Shown in pieces: positions 45,301 through 52,450 of a stretch of DNA of 64,000 nt. The position numbers and the translations under genes were made by a program. Under the pieces are notes generated by a model. It was not told where the DNA came from and did no database searches. It saw only the letters and a program-made list of their open reading frames with translations. How positions within the stretch are numbered: position 1 is the first letter of the stretch; each line of letters begins with the position of its first letter. Source of the stretch: Echinarachnius parma (taxonomy: Eukaryota; Echinodermata; Echinoidea; Clypeasteroida; Echinarachniidae); contig JBAMJV010008344.1 of NCBI GenBank assembly GCA_037951105.1, forward strand, positions 21,866-85,865. The letters are read 5' to 3'.

Positions 45301-46617
45301 TTGGTTGGAATCCGATCATTGGTTCTGGAGAAGAAGATGAAAATGTAAAAAGTTTACGGACGACGGACGACGCACGACGCACGACGCACGACGCACGACG
45401 GACGACGGACGACGGACGACGGACGACGGACGAAAAGCGATCACAATAGCTCACTTGAGCCTTTGGCTCAGGTGAGCTAAAAAAAACAACAAAAAAAACT
45501 TTTTTTTGTTTTTTTGTTTTTTTTTGTTTTGGGGGGGACACCCTGTAGTCATGTTCAATGCATATTACACTGGTCTAGGGCATGACAAGAGCTTGATATG
45601 AGGGGGAACATTTATCAACATATACCTTTTTCCTACATGATAGTGGCTAGCAAAACAAAATGCAAGTTTTTAAGCAGTCACACTGCTACTAATTGAATAT
45701 TCAGATATTCATGAGTAGCAGCACTAATTTAATATTCAATTTTCTAAACAGTGGTTATACATCTTTCTCATTAAACAAAGTTATTAATGAATTTAGTATT
45801 TTGCATATTTAATTAGCTTTGCTACCTCATGAATATATGAATATTGATGAGCAACAGTGTTATTGCTCAATAAATGTGCAATATTTGTAATAACCACTAT
45901 GTTTTATTTGAGAAAATGTATATGTTGATGAATGCTAAATTAAACAGTAAGCCCTTGTTATGCCCTAGAACAGTGATGTAGGGATTCCAACAGCACTTTT
46001 AGAAAGTTGGGGGTGCGCCTTATACACGAGTGCGCCTCATACACGGAGTTTTACGGTATGTCATCATTTTAGCAATTTAGAAAATGGGACCCTAAATAAT
46101 TGCAGGATCAAAGTGTTATGAGGGTCAATTTGCGGTAAAACCGTGACATTTCGTCCACGGATGCACGTTTGCTTGGAAATTTTTTGTGATGAAAGCGTGA
46201 AATTGTAATCAAAAATTCTTTTACACACCTTATAAATGTGAACTTAAAATGCCTGTTTCTTCAAATAGCGGGACAGATTAGCTGGCCAATATGGGTGAAT
46301 TGTGAACTTTGTGATAAAAGCATCCAGACTGTAAATTTACCTGGAGGCGGTGTGGTCGGTTTCACATCCCTCTTCCTGAGAGCAAGAGGAAGCGCAATGG
46401 CGAGGATGATGGCTATGGCTACGACCACGAGGACGCCGACAATCCACATCCAATATTTTTGGATGAAGTTGCAGAAAGAGGAGCAACAGGAGCGACAGCA
46501 GTCACAGCAGTCACACCCGCCCTGATTATTATTTTTATTGGCATCGCTGGCGTCGACTGCACCATTTCCCGGAGGCTTCTTCTCTTCAGCTGCAGCCCCA
46601 TCGCCATCTTGACCCAT
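24226..46617 (-). CDS. Type II membrane protein with Cys-rich cytoplasmic tail and C-terminal SEA domain (six exons, 252 residues)
   Basis: Exons, in transcript order: 46617-46341 (start in an exon that begins at the acceptor near 46646), 36847-36824, 33696-33601, 31022-30892, 29449-29382 and 24388-24226. All borders are AG/GT and the 759 nt join with no frame break to a TGA. Residues 35-49 hold eight cysteines (CDCCDCCRSCC), probably palmitoylated; 57-80 is the membrane helix; 86-135 is a Thr/Pro/Ser linker; about 140-247 is a SEA fold (helix AAFLTLKKNFTEAMKTFY, strand VGISFEVRVSEVDATV). N-X-S/T sequons at 153, 172 and 234 lie only in the SEA half, supporting an extracellular C-terminus. There is no GSVVV cleavage motif. 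Odd: RKR sits on the presumed outer side. SEA domains occur in mucin-like and protease-linked surface proteins; the specific role is unknown. A longer splice form is possible. Confidence 0.72.
24464..25105 (+). mobile_element. GGGCTCGACACTA-family MITE split by a TTAA MITE
   Basis: Left part CACTTGCCCGGGGCGAGTAA; right part with CTAGAAGTAAGAGGGCAAGT and AAAGTTAGTGTGGAAGCTTG as in 16840-17103. It is interrupted at a TTAA by 24532-24901. Confidence 0.6.
24532..24901. mobile_element. TTAA-inserting MITE family G, perfect ends
   Basis: TTAA at 24528-24531 and 24902-24905. The inverted ends AGGTGCACCTGTAAAGTGTC are identical over 20 bp. 370 bp, no coding content. The strict identity of the ends suggests a recent insertion. 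Confidence 0.85.
25201..25521. mobile_element. MITE with CCAGGGGGGTG ends
   Basis: Inverted arms CCAGGGGGGTGGTTCACAAA and ATGATACACCCCCCTGG, extending inward through AACTTAACTCTTAAGTTGGA and GGAAAGCC for most of the length: a near-complete hairpin. Confidence 0.75.
25772..25923. mobile_element. Short foldback MITE of the GTTGCATAAAGAGTT family
   Basis: Ends GGGGGTTGTTGCATAAAGAG and ACTGTTTATGCAACACCC; inner arms AAATGCGCC and TCTGATTTGC. A 150-bp relative of the 1-kb foldback at 14264. Confidence 0.7.
26030..26092 (-). pseudogene. Decayed copy of SEA gene exon 5
   Basis: The minus strand reads GATGGAGTC-GCATTGTACAG and TTGAGGTGGTG, matching the 3' half and donor of the exon at 29382-29449 (GATGGAGTCAGCATTGTACA, CTGAGGTAGGT). 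A 1-bp deletion and a weakened donor make it non-coding. It lies 3.3 kb away within the following intron. Confidence 0.7.
26103..26500 (+). mobile_element. Family K element (AGGGGACYACC), copy 1
   Basis: Shares with 37402-37785 the phrases TTTGGTACCATT, CTTTGCAAAG, TACGTTTGGAGACAA-like and TACCTTTCATTT. It lies head to head with copy 2 at 26560-26887. Confidence 0.55.
26560..26887 (-). mobile_element. Family K copy 2, inverted; continues at 29308-29345
   Basis: On the minus strand it matches 37402-37785 up to the phrase CTATTTGATATCAC. There it is opened by a TA-flanked element (26888-29307) and resumes with TATTTGGTATCACAAAA. It forms an inverted pair with copy 1. Confidence 0.65.
27629..27810 (+). 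repeat. Truncated copy of the AGGGATAGTTGAG TTAA MITE
   Basis: Preceded by TTAA at 27625-27628. It matches 29586-29770 through GGTTCAGAAACGGCTGAAAT and stops near GGGGCCCCAGG. Confidence 0.7.
27840..29190. other. Unclassified inserted segment with TGCTTCGCAG array and GACA microsatellite
   Basis: It holds about eight copies of the 10-mer TGCTTCGCAG at 28018-28090 with looser variants before it, then 28100-28990 unique-looking DNA with no recognised gene, then a GACA/CATA run at 29113-29170. Open frames over the array are repeat artefacts. Confidence 0.5.
29382..29449 (-). CDS. SEA gene exon 5
   Basis: Acceptor TCCTACACAG, donor CTGAG|gtaggt; 68 nt, residues 177-198 (MKTFYDGTDFSALYDGVSIV). 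Phase 0 in, phase 2 out, matching its neighbours. It continues the SEA helix into the next strand. Confidence 0.72.
29586..30133. mobile_element. TTAA-inserting MITE family U (AGGGATAGTTGAG), full length
   Basis: TTAA at 29582-29585 and 30134-30137. Ends AGGGATAGTTGAGTTTTGGT and CCAGAACTCAATTATCCCT. 548 bp, with AGAGGGCGCT near the left end and AGCGCCCTCTTTAG inside. The same family splits a LINE at 61308-63296. No coding content. Confidence 0.8.
30299..30530. mobile_element. MITE with AGCCCTCCGC ends
   Basis: Inverted arms of about 50 bp (AGCCCTCCGCACACAGAGCC, CGACTGGTTTTCAGTC and their complements ending GAGCGGAGGGCT). About 230 bp, centred on CCACAGGACTCCTG repeats. Confidence 0.75.
30610..30783 (-). 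pseudogene. Tandem decayed copy of the 3' half of SEA gene exon 4
   Basis: On the minus strand it encodes DPSNAAFLIFKKNFTNA followed by a donor-like gtgagt, parallel to EPSSAAFLTLKKNFTEA|gtaagt of the real exon at 30892. The flanking intron (AATAAAACTATTTAAAA) is copied too. Period about 174 bp. The exon's 5' half and acceptor are absent. Confidence 0.8.
30892..31022 (-). CDS. SEA gene exon 4 (start of SEA domain)
   Basis: Acceptor TTTCTTTTCAG, donor GAAGCG|gtaagt; 131 nt, residues 133-176. It encodes PGKLIHGDMLTTENYTVGLD and then the amphipathic helix of the SEA fold; sequons NYT and NFT. Its polypyrimidine tract abuts an inserted MITE at 31046. Confidence 0.78.
31046..31212. mobile_element. 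TA|CCGTA MITE directly upstream of a splice acceptor
   Basis: Ends CCGTATTTGTCGGTGTATTA and its complement ending GACAAATACGG; TA on each side. Internal GGTGCGGTTAATACAC copies form a second hairpin. It ends about 20 bp from the exon 4 acceptor AG (31023-31024 on +), so the branch point must lie inside it or in a very short gap. Confidence 0.8.
31233..31485 (-). mobile_element. hAT-like MITE related to 10056-10368, inverted
   Basis: Starts CAGGGCTCTACGCTCACACT; on the minus strand it contains GATTATAGATGAAGAATAAC and GGTCGAAAAATGAC-like variants of the family. It runs straight into a truncated family E MITE. Confidence 0.55.
31490..31793 (-). mobile_element. Family E TTAA MITE, 5'-truncated, inverted
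   Basis: Right-hand TTAA at 31794-31797 after AACAAAGTTACTAGATCCCT. It contains the AGAAAAACTCCCCCGGAGTT hairpin. The other end is lost at the junction with the preceding MITE. Confidence 0.7.
31800..32345. other. AT-rich intron; probable inverted LINE tail
   Basis: ATCAATCAATCAATCAATAAAT at 32009-32030, read on the minus strand, is a LINE-type simple tail. Nothing else recognised. Confidence 0.35.
32351..32724 (-). mobile_element. Family E TTAA MITE, inverted, full length
   Basis: TTAA at 32347-32350 and 32725-32728; ends AGGGACTTAGTAACATTGTC and AAAGTTACTCGATCCCT. Same interior as 16062-16438. Confidence 0.8.
32730..33440. other. AT-rich intron, nothing recognised
   Basis: Low-complexity AT-rich sequence of the SEA gene intron. 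No open frame, RNA or inverted repeat stands out. Confidence 0.4.
33601..33696 (-). CDS. SEA gene exon 3 (Ser/Thr/Pro linker)
   Basis: Acceptor CCCAGTGCAG, donor CCAGTC|gtaagt; 96 nt, residues 101-132 plus a split codon. Composition is Pro/Ser/Thr-rich (FTPSHIPLLDQPPAVSTPLF), as in an O-glycosylated stalk. Phases fit both neighbours exactly, which is the main support. It lies between two transposon-like termini. Confidence 0.65.
33826..34455 (+). repeat. 45-bp minisatellite, 14 units, open in one frame
   Basis: The unit encodes MRYMKLHVMNSGLYD; variation is confined mainly to GGTCC/GGGCT (Pro/Leu) and one Ile. Because 45 is a multiple of three, the frame stays open for 249 codons to 34575. 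Inverted copies of the unit (CGCTATTCATAACGTGTAAC) lie at 33715-33775, giving a stem with the array. It lies in an intron on the opposite strand of the SEA gene. I treat it as a satellite, not a gene. Confidence 0.75.
35212..36445 (+). mobile_element. Pearl/Helentron-like element family 3, copy 1 (degraded)
   Basis: It starts AACCAGAACGTCAATGACGT and GCTCATCCGGC exactly as 47012 and ends GCCGGATGAGCTAAAAA. It keeps one or two core repeats (TACCATAATGAATTAATGGA, AAATCGGTCGAGAAATGAAG), but the interior is expanded by an A-rich AAATAAAT tract (35340-35690) and replaced near the 3' end by an insertion (about 35913-36408). Confidence 0.7.
35913..36408. mobile_element. Inserted segment: TCATGCGTCCGGTAAAA array and long hairpin
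   Basis: TATAGAATGGG at 35912 and CCCATTCTATA near 36220-36230 are inverted. Between them about nine units of TTTCATGCGTCCGGTAAAA (18-21 bp) run from 35994 to 36175. It is followed at 36227-36395 by a palindrome whose arms (TGGGTCGGTGGAATTGTTTG and complement) enclose a small loop at CTCGGCTTCGCCTCG. Confidence 0.6.
36824..36847 (-). CDS. SEA gene exon 2, 24-nt microexon
   Basis: Acceptor TTAAATTTTATAG, donor AACCAG|gtaagc. It adds eight codons (VDTTTAEP with split ends) to the Thr/Pro linker, phase 1 in and out. Small size lowers certainty, but phase fit and linker composition agree with both neighbours. Confidence 0.6.
37135..37312 (-). repeat. Family S element, inverted copy
   Basis: TAGGAAATATATGGAGGCTG to AATTAATTCCTGCA, with AGCCCCCTAAA phrases, is the complement of the 400-859 element. 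Confidence 0.55.
37402..37785 (+). mobile_element. Family K element, uninterrupted copy
   Basis: It follows TTAA with AGGGGACCACCAGGCAAAG and ends near GGGTGGTGGCACACTTTAA. It provides the empty site (CTATTTGATATCAC on the minus strand) for the TA insertion at 26888-29307. Confidence 0.6.
38295..38750 (-). other. 151-codon open frame of unknown meaning
   Basis: A Met-initiated open stretch with no domain, signal peptide or membrane pattern that I recognise. Its AT-rich base use resembles the surrounding intron. It lies on the same strand as the SEA gene within its first large intron. Probably chance or transposon relic. Confidence 0.12.
38984..39680 (+). mobile_element. Family E TTAA MITE split by a piggyBac-like MITE
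   Basis: TTAA at 38980-38983 and 39681-39684. The family E body is opened at TTAA by 39091-39402, whose ends CCCATCAAAAACGG and CGTCCTTGATGGG match 12845-13266. One TTAA-type element sits within another. Confidence 0.8.
40059..40323. mobile_element. Tc1/mariner-type MITE
   Basis: About 26-bp inverted ends beginning ACTACTCAAAAAAAGTTAAG, with the TATATA-type flanks expected for TA insertion. 265 bp, no coding. Confidence 0.85.
40340..40500 (-). repeat. Partial family U TTAA MITE
   Basis: AACCAAAACCTGCACCATTA, ACAATTACAAACGACAAAGT and AAAAAGAGCCGTTACAACTC match the right-hand half of 29586-30133 and the LINE-inserted copy. Confidence 0.6.
40505..40875. mobile_element. MITE with GCGCTAGCG palindromic ends
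   Basis: Arms AGAGTACGCTAGCGCGAAGC and GCTTTGCGCTAGCATTCTCT, each itself palindromic, extend through TAGGTCCTCCT. The inside contains a GC-rich CGATGGCCGCCGATGCGAAC stretch and no gene I can name. Confidence 0.75.
40880..41700. other. No gene; LINE-like tail and C-run
   Basis: GTTGAATAAAATACTATTATT at 41190-41225 is a LINE 3' tail with microsatellite. A C homopolymer run lies at about 41507-41530. GCAGTGGCTTAGATCAATGG at 41404 resembles a hAT end without a visible partner. Confidence 0.4.
41892..42262. mobile_element. piggyBac-like MITE (TTAA|CCCATCAAGG), best copy
   Basis: Exact TTAA at 41888-41891 and 42263-42266, ends CCCATCAAGGAAGG and GCCCTTGATGGG. 371 bp. Short peptides such as THQGRCPTYL recur between copies only because the DNA is repeated. 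Confidence 0.85.
42600..43530 (+). repeat. Satellite-like array, about 240-bp unit, four diverged copies
   Basis: Repeated phrases: GAATCTCTGTAATAGGATA, AATACTGAAATAAAAAT, CCGTTCAACGCCC, CCATCGGGATGTCGAT and GCGAGGCGTGAAATCTCT. Copies differ by deletions. Just upstream are C-run and CCCCCC-rich sequences (42437-42600). Confidence 0.65.
43550..44105. other. No feature recognised
   Basis: Mixed-composition intergenic or intronic DNA with GCATGCAGTGCATGCAGTG near 44000. No supported gene. Confidence 0.35.
44108..46056. mobile_element. TA|CCGTA element (GTGTATAAGGCGCAC) containing a pearl-like insertion
   Basis: Ends CCGTAAAACTCCGTGTATAA and its complement closing GAGTTTTACGG, TA on each side. 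Next to them lie repeated GGGGGTGCGCCTTATACAC blocks (44164, 46009). The pearl-like element 44191-45480 lies inside; 45481-46000 is AT-rich with internal ATGAATAT repeats. Confidence 0.75.
44191..45480 (+). mobile_element. Pearl/Helentron-like element, family 2
   Basis: It starts CAAACAAGAGCCCCAGG then GCTCACCTGAG. Core repeats have a period of 323 bp, each a dimer of about 160-bp halves (GGATCTTGAGAAGAAGAT and GGTTCTGGAGAAGAAGAT). Next comes a GGACGAC/GCACGAC microsatellite (45358-45433), and it ends in a hairpin whose stem is AGCTCAC/GTGAGCT around TTGAGCCTTTGGCTCAG. Open frames of 70-140 codons over the repeats are artefacts. Confidence 0.75.
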
Positions 46618-46646
46618 GTTCAGACGTGTCGTCTCTTTGTCAGCAT
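46341..46646 (-). CDS. SEA gene exon 1 of coding region (cytoplasmic tail and membrane helix)
   Basis: The exon begins at the acceptor TTTCTTTCAG. The ATG at 46617-46615 is in a good start context (AACATGG) and opens 92 codons plus 1 nt to the donor CCTCCAG|gtaaat. The frame stays open upstream to the acceptor, so a further N-terminal exon cannot be excluded. The tail is acidic then Cys-rich; the helix is WMWIVGVLVVVAIAIILAIA, followed by LPLALRKRD. Confidence 0.75.
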
Positions 46647-46659
46647 CTGAAAGAAATTA

Positions 46660-47010
46660 ATAATAACATGGAATTGATAATAACATGAAATTGATAACAT
46701 GAAATTGATAATAACATGAAATTGATAAATAACATGAAATTGATAACATGAAATTGATAATAACATGAAAATGATAATAAGTTAACATGAAATTGATATT
46801 CATAATAACATGAAATTGATAACATGGAATTGATAATAACATGAAATTGATAATAACATGAAATTGATAACATGAAAATGATAATAAGTTAACATGAAAT
46901 TGATAATAACATGAAATTGATAACATGGAATTGATAATAACATGAAATTGATAACATGAAATCGAGAATGAAATTGATAATTTACATGAAATTGATAACA
47001 TGATATTAAT
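46660..47010. repeat. AACATGAAATTGATAAT array, split by a pearl-like element
   Basis: Degenerate 12-17-bp units run up to 47010 and resume at 48193-48230 on the far side of the element at 47012-48192. They lie directly upstream of the SEA gene exon acceptor on the minus strand. The long open frames across it are low-complexity. Confidence 0.8.
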
Positions 47011-47011
47011 A

Positions 47012-47308
47012 AACCAGAACGTCAATGACGTAGCGCTCATCCGGCATCTCGCAACATCAAATATCGCAAATTTCATGTGGTACACTTTTCAACTGGTCAA
47101 AAAATAAAAATGTGATGCCCTGGAAGGGACATAAAAATTAATTTAAAAAAAATAGAGTGAAAAAAATATAAATTTGACGCCCCAGAAGGGACATGGGGAA
47201 AAAAAATAATAAATAAATAAAAAAATTTAAAAAAAAAAATTTTTTTAAAAATAAATAATAAAAAAAATAAAAATAAAAAAATAAATAACAAAATAAATAA
47301 ATAAATAA

Positions 47309-47345
<37 letters not shown>

Positions 47346-48192
47346 AAAATTACCATAGTTAATTCATGGAGAAAAATTTCTAAATTCTGTGTAGAAGTTA
47401 AGTGTACCAAAGTTAGCTCTACCAGATAAAGCAAACCAAATCAAAATCGGTCGAGAAATGAAGGAGAAGAAGCATTTTTTGTGATTTTTGGAATAAATTT
47501 GCATAAATTACCATAATTAATTAATGGAGAAAAATTTCAAAATTCTGTGTAGAAGTTTAGTGTACCAAAGTTAGCTCTACGAGATAAAGCAAACCAAATC
47601 AAAATCGGTCAAGAAATGAAGGAGAAGAAGCATTTTTTGTGATTTTTGGAATAAATTTGCATAAATTACCATAATTAATTAATGGAGAAAAATTTCAAAA
47701 TTCTGTGTAGAAGTTTAGTGTACCAAAGTTAGCTCTACCAGATGAAGCAAACCAAATCAAAATCGGTCAAGAAATGAAGGAGAAGAAGCATTTTTTGTGA
47801 TTTTTGGAATAAATTTGCATAAATTACCATAATTAATTAATGGAGAAAAATTTCAAAATTCTGTGTAGAAGTTTAGTGTACCAAAGTTAGCTCTACCAGA
47901 TAAAGCAAACCAAATAAAAATCGGTCAAGAAATGAAGGAGAAGAAGCATTTTTTGTGATTTCGAATAAATTTGCATAAATTAGCATATATAATGAATTTC
48001 ACGATTCTGTGTAGAAGTTTTAAATCCCCCTCCTAGCCCTATCTTATGAAACAATCAGAATCAAAATCGGTTGAAAAATAACGAAGAAGAAGCATTTTGA
48101 AAATTGTGGACGGACGGACGGACGGACGGACGGACGACGGACGCAACGGCATGGCATAAGCTCATCGGGCCCTTCGGGCCGGATGAGCTAAA
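47012..48192 (+). mobile_element. Pearl/Helentron-like element family 3, copy 2 (well preserved)
   Basis: 5' end AACCAGAACGTCAATGACGT with GCTCATCCGGC; A-rich tract; five core repeats of 158 bp (starts near 47351, 47509, 47667, 47825, 47981); GGAC microsatellite 48110-48133; terminal hairpin with stem AGCTCAT/ATGAGCT around CGGGCCCTTCGGGCC. Shares both ends with 35212-36445. It inserted into the AACATGAAATTGATAAT array. Confidence 0.8.
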
Positions 48193-48336
48193 AACATGAA
48201 ATTGATAATAACATGAAATTGATAACATTGTGATAATTTGTGTGGGATCGTCCTTTGGGGGTGGAGAATAATGAGGTAACCAATAACGCAGCCAGGAATT
48301 AATAAATACAGTTGTCAGATTTACAACAACAATAAT

Positions 48337-48382
48337 AATTGGGGGGTGGGGTGGGGGTGGGGTGGGGGTGGAGGTGGGGGGA
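48337..48382 (+). repeat. G-rich tract with G-quadruplex potential
   Basis: At least six runs of four or more G (GGGGTGGGGGTGGGG pattern) in 46 bp. It stands alone in the intergenic or first-intron region upstream of the SEA gene start. Confidence 0.7.
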
Positions 48383-49075
48383 TGCTCAATTTATCATTGA
48401 GAAGGAATAGAATCATCAAACTACACAAGTTTGCAAGCACTTCGAGGGGAATAATTAAAGATTTGTTTTTTATTTATCCTAACTTTAAAATGGTTGACAT
48501 CAAAAGGGTGCAAACATTTCTCGCAGCGAGGATGCGCCTTCATGCGGCAATAAGATTTGTTGCATTTGTGGAGACAAATAATTGATTAATTGTCCAAATT
48601 CTTGGAAACTATTTGTCATGAAAATGGTGTCTGCAAATATGGGCAAATTGTCATCAATTTACTGATTTTACAAAAAGGCGGTATGATCTCAACAAAATGT
48701 ACGCGTGGCACAAGTTTGAAGATTAAATTTATGCTCGGTGGCACCACCACGCTAAAAAGGGCCTGGCGAGAACGCTGCTTGCCCTAAAGCTGCCTGCTAC
48801 AAAAGGCATGTGATGTCATTGCAGTTGGAATTTGGGCATTTATCTAAAAAGGTAAAAAGGTAATGCAATGACTTAATTTAGCAACACCCGTGCAATCACA
48901 AATGTTTAAGGGCTAGGGCTTAGCAAGTCACTGAAGGCTTTTAAACTGGTGGAAACTGATGTTATTTTCTGTTATTGACATATTGTAGTTAGTTTTATTA
49001 CTAAATCAGGCTGCATTATCAACTGGAAAGGATATTTGAATAGAACAATAAGGTTATCTATTTGGTTGACAGGAA
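48383..49075. other. No feature recognised
   Basis: Open frames of 60-80 codons have no domain and no splice support. Confidence 0.35.
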
Positions 49076-49078
49076 AAG

Positions 49079-49524
49079 GAAATCCTAGCCTTTTGACTTA
49101 CTGGATGTGATGAGAGCATAACTCCTGTCATTTCTAGTCACTTACATGTATTTCCTCTCAAATATTCCCAATAACGAAAATAATCAATATTTTATGGACA
49201 TATTTTATGGACCACTGTCTCCTTTCAATGCCCACATGAGGCGGCCATTTCTTGAACTTCTCGCGGTAAAATGACATGTCAGGCGGAGAACACAATAGCG
49301 TGTTACGATACTCTTTGTGTTCTTCGCCCGACACGTTTTTTCACAGCAAGTAGTTGAAGAAATGGCTGCCTCCTGTGGGCATTGAAAGCAGACGAAGCAA
49401 AATAGCAGATAGAAAATATTGATTATTTTTGTAATTGGGAATATTCAAGAGGAAATAAGTGACTAGCAATGACAGGAGTTAAATGCTCTCATCACATCCT
49501 GTAAGTCAAAAGGCTAGGATTTCC
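49079..49524. mobile_element. Foldback MITE (GGAAATCCTAGCCTTTTGAC)
   Basis: Arms of about 200 bp each pair across a centre near 49300, including CATCACATCC, AATATTCCCA-type and CAATGCCCACATGAGGC segments. A CCCCTTTAA border is present on the right. Sequences at 37980-38160 are related. Confidence 0.75.
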
Positions 49525-49699
49525 ATCCCCTTTAATGCTCTTTCACATAGATTCAAAATCGACCAAAACACACTCACAAGTTCACAACAAAATTTGGAAC
49601 CAATCAGTACTCTTCCTAACCTGTAAAGACAGTGGAAATTTTATTCTAACCTAATTTACTTGGAATAAGTCTGGTCGTGTTGGTACTCGGTGCTGCATC

Positions 49700-50080
49700 G
49701 CCAATGCATGAATTGATTTTTAATTTTAGGGGGCTACATTTTCAATCTTATGGATATCTCAAAATATTTCACATAATAGGGCTACCTACCGTAAACCGGG
49801 GTGACTTTGGCCGCTGGGGTGACTTCAATGGCCACTTTTTGAGAAGGATGTATTTTCATCAAGTCACACTCTTTAGAACTAATTTCTGATTCTATTCATT
49901 ACCCTATAGGAATGCATTTGAAACAATAAGAAATTTGTTCTAAAAAGTGATGCTTGATGAAAATATATCCATCTCAAAAAGTGGCAAAAGTCACCCTGGT
50001 TTTATAGTACTGATTTCAGGGGGCAATTTTGAAAATAAGGGGGCAAAATCGCCCTCTTCCCCCGTATATTTCCTACCGTG
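49700..50080 (+). mobile_element. Family S element split by a TA|CCGTA MITE
   Basis: Host phrases AATTTTAGGGGGCTACATTT and GGGGGCAAAATCGCCCTC surround 49789-50007, a MITE with ends CCGTAAACCGGGGTGACTTT and AGTCACCCTGGTTTTATAG. The intact family S copy at 780-800 reads GGGGCTACCTACTGATTTTA, giving the single-TA empty site. Confidence 0.8.
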
Positions 50081-50399
50081 CACAACGCCCATCTCTGTCT
50101 CAGGTTGGGACATCACGGCGAGATGAAAAAGCATGTAACTCTTGAGTCTCGGTTCTCGGTCTGGGATTCCGTATCACAAGCTGGGTAAGACCACCTGAAA
50201 ATATTGCCAATATCAGCTCAGTTGGGTCTGGGCCATGTGCTTCACTCCACTGCTTGCGATCTTGTTGATTTTCTGTTCAAAAGAAATAATTATAAAAGCA
50301 TAAAACTTGCAAGTCTGTGATTCAGTATCACTGTAAGCTGTTGAAAGACTTGCGGAAAATGTTACCAATGTCAGCTCAGTTCACTTACAATTGTAGGGC

Positions 50400-52450
50400 T
50401 AGACAGCCATGTTTATAGAGCTATAGTATAGAGTGGTGAAGTGTGACGTCATCAAAAATCTATTTTTAGAATTGTCAAATTTGAACATCAATTTTTGAAA
50501 GAGTATCAAAACTAATGTCCAAATACCGAAAATCAATTGAATATGTTAAGTATTGGCTGAGATATGCCCATCCAAATAGCAATCAGTGTTATATAGTGCT
50601 CTGGTTCATAAAGTTATGAACCAGAGTTGTTAGGCTATGTTTTAGGACGCTACAGAAAACATACAGGAAATAATCTTTTTTTCCCTACATTTAGCAGTCT
50701 TCAATACAACAGAGTCGGTAATCATTATCAAATAATATGAATTGTGGATCACATAAACAATTTTTTTTTGCATTTGCATTTGCAATGCTGGTAAATTGAG
50801 GGAGGAATCGGCCAACAAAAATGTTTTTGTGTTGGATAGTGTGCACAGCAGGCAGAAGAGGTTCATCTCTGCACAACGCTATTGTAATGTAGCTAGTAAT
50901 ATTTGACTAACTATGTCATGTGGATAGTGCAGCAAACGGGATCAGCGGACTGCGCATGCATCACGAGATCTAGAGCGGGAGAGCTGTAGCTCCGCACACC
51001 ACTATTGTAAGGTGCCTATTGTAATGACTGAAGCTGTGTGGTTTTTACAATTCCAAGGTCAAGGTCAAGGGCAAGCAGCAACAAGGCTGATTGGTGCATA
51101 GTGCCGCTTGCGGACTTAAAGATAAATAACAGTTTTGGGAAAGTTACAGAAAACATTCATATTGGCCAAAATAATTGATCAATATTGTTGAATAAGTATC
51201 TAAAAAGGGCTTGTGTGGTAAAATCCGAACCTAAGCATCATTACATGCAGAAATATCGGAAAAAAAGCATGTGCGGACCATGTGGACTTTTGCACATACT
51301 GTAGCGTATGGGCGATTCTGTGTTGGTGATCAATTTAGTTATTTACTGTAAATCAGTTTTCCAAATATCATTAGTAGGCGGTTTCCTGGCCAATTGTTTA
51401 ATAATCCCATATTAGTAAAATGATATTCTTTCACATGGTTGGTAATAAGAGCGTACATTTCATTTTTGTGTGTGGGTTTCCCACTACTGTCATTTCCCTC
51501 TAACTTTTACGTTAATGGAACTACAGCGTTTAAATGGCCTAATTTTCACAATTATAATACTACTTTTACTAGGCTCTCTATACGTAATTTTTCCTATTTA
51601 ACAAAATTTGGCAGTCATTTCCCATGAAATCAATCAATTTTGGGGTAATTAGTAAACATCTAATTGTCCTTTTGCCCTTTTTAAGTCGCCAAAATGAGAC
51701 GTCATCCACACATAGGTTCATTACAATAGCTTTGTGCGGAGATCAACCTCTTCCGCCCGCTGCACTATCCAACGGAAACAATTTTTTTTTGTCGGCTGAT
51801 TTCTCCCTCAATTTACTAGCAAATGCAAAAAAACTTTTGTTTATGTGATCCACAATTCATATACTTTGATAATAATTACCGACTTTGTTGTTTTGAAGAC
51901 CGCAAAATGTAGAAATAAAATGATTATTTCCCGTCTGTTTCCTTACCAATGCGTCCTAAAACACGGCGGTCAACTGTTGAACGGCAACAGTGTACGAATG
52001 GCCGGTATTGTTATCTCCACCGCATTAGCATATATTGCGTGTAAATGAGTGAACCATTTACTTTGTAGATGTGACGTCATCTAAACTAAAGAATGGACTA
52101 AATTCTGTAGATGATGTAAAGCCAATGAATGATTGCCAATCACATGTCAATCATGCTGCCGATTCTGGACCCTGGCTAGATTCACACATAGGTTCATTAA
52201 AATAGGGTTGTGCGGAGATCAACCTCTTCCGCCCGCTGCACTATCCAACGGAAACAAATTTTTTTGTCGGCTGATTTCTCCCTCAATTTACCAGCAAATG
52301 CAAAAAAACTTTCGTTTATGTGATCCACAATTAATATACTTTGATAATAATTACCGACTTTGTTGTTTTGAAGACCGCAAAATGTAGAAATAAAATGATT
52401 ATTTCCCGTCCGTTTTCCTTACCGATGCGTCCTAAAACACGCCGGTATAC
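50400..52450. repeat. Inverted and direct arms of a large foldback-like unit
   Basis: 50400-50640 is an arm of the 14264 foldback family. 50640-50890 is inverted relative to 51713-51963, and 52185-52445 is a direct repeat of the latter (TGTGATCCACAATT, CCGACTTTGTTGTTTTGAAG). Between them, 51120-51480 is a block repeated at 55697-56340 and 51500-51710 an inverted piece of family D. Confidence 0.6.

Noticed and set aside
44461..45541. Several 70-140-codon frames on both strands
   Set aside because: They lie over the 323-bp core repeats and the GGACGAC microsatellite of a mobile element.
46640..47085. Minus-strand frames of 77 and 142 codons (QFHVIINSML repeats)
   Set aside because: Translation of the AACATGAAATTGATAAT array; no conserved domain.
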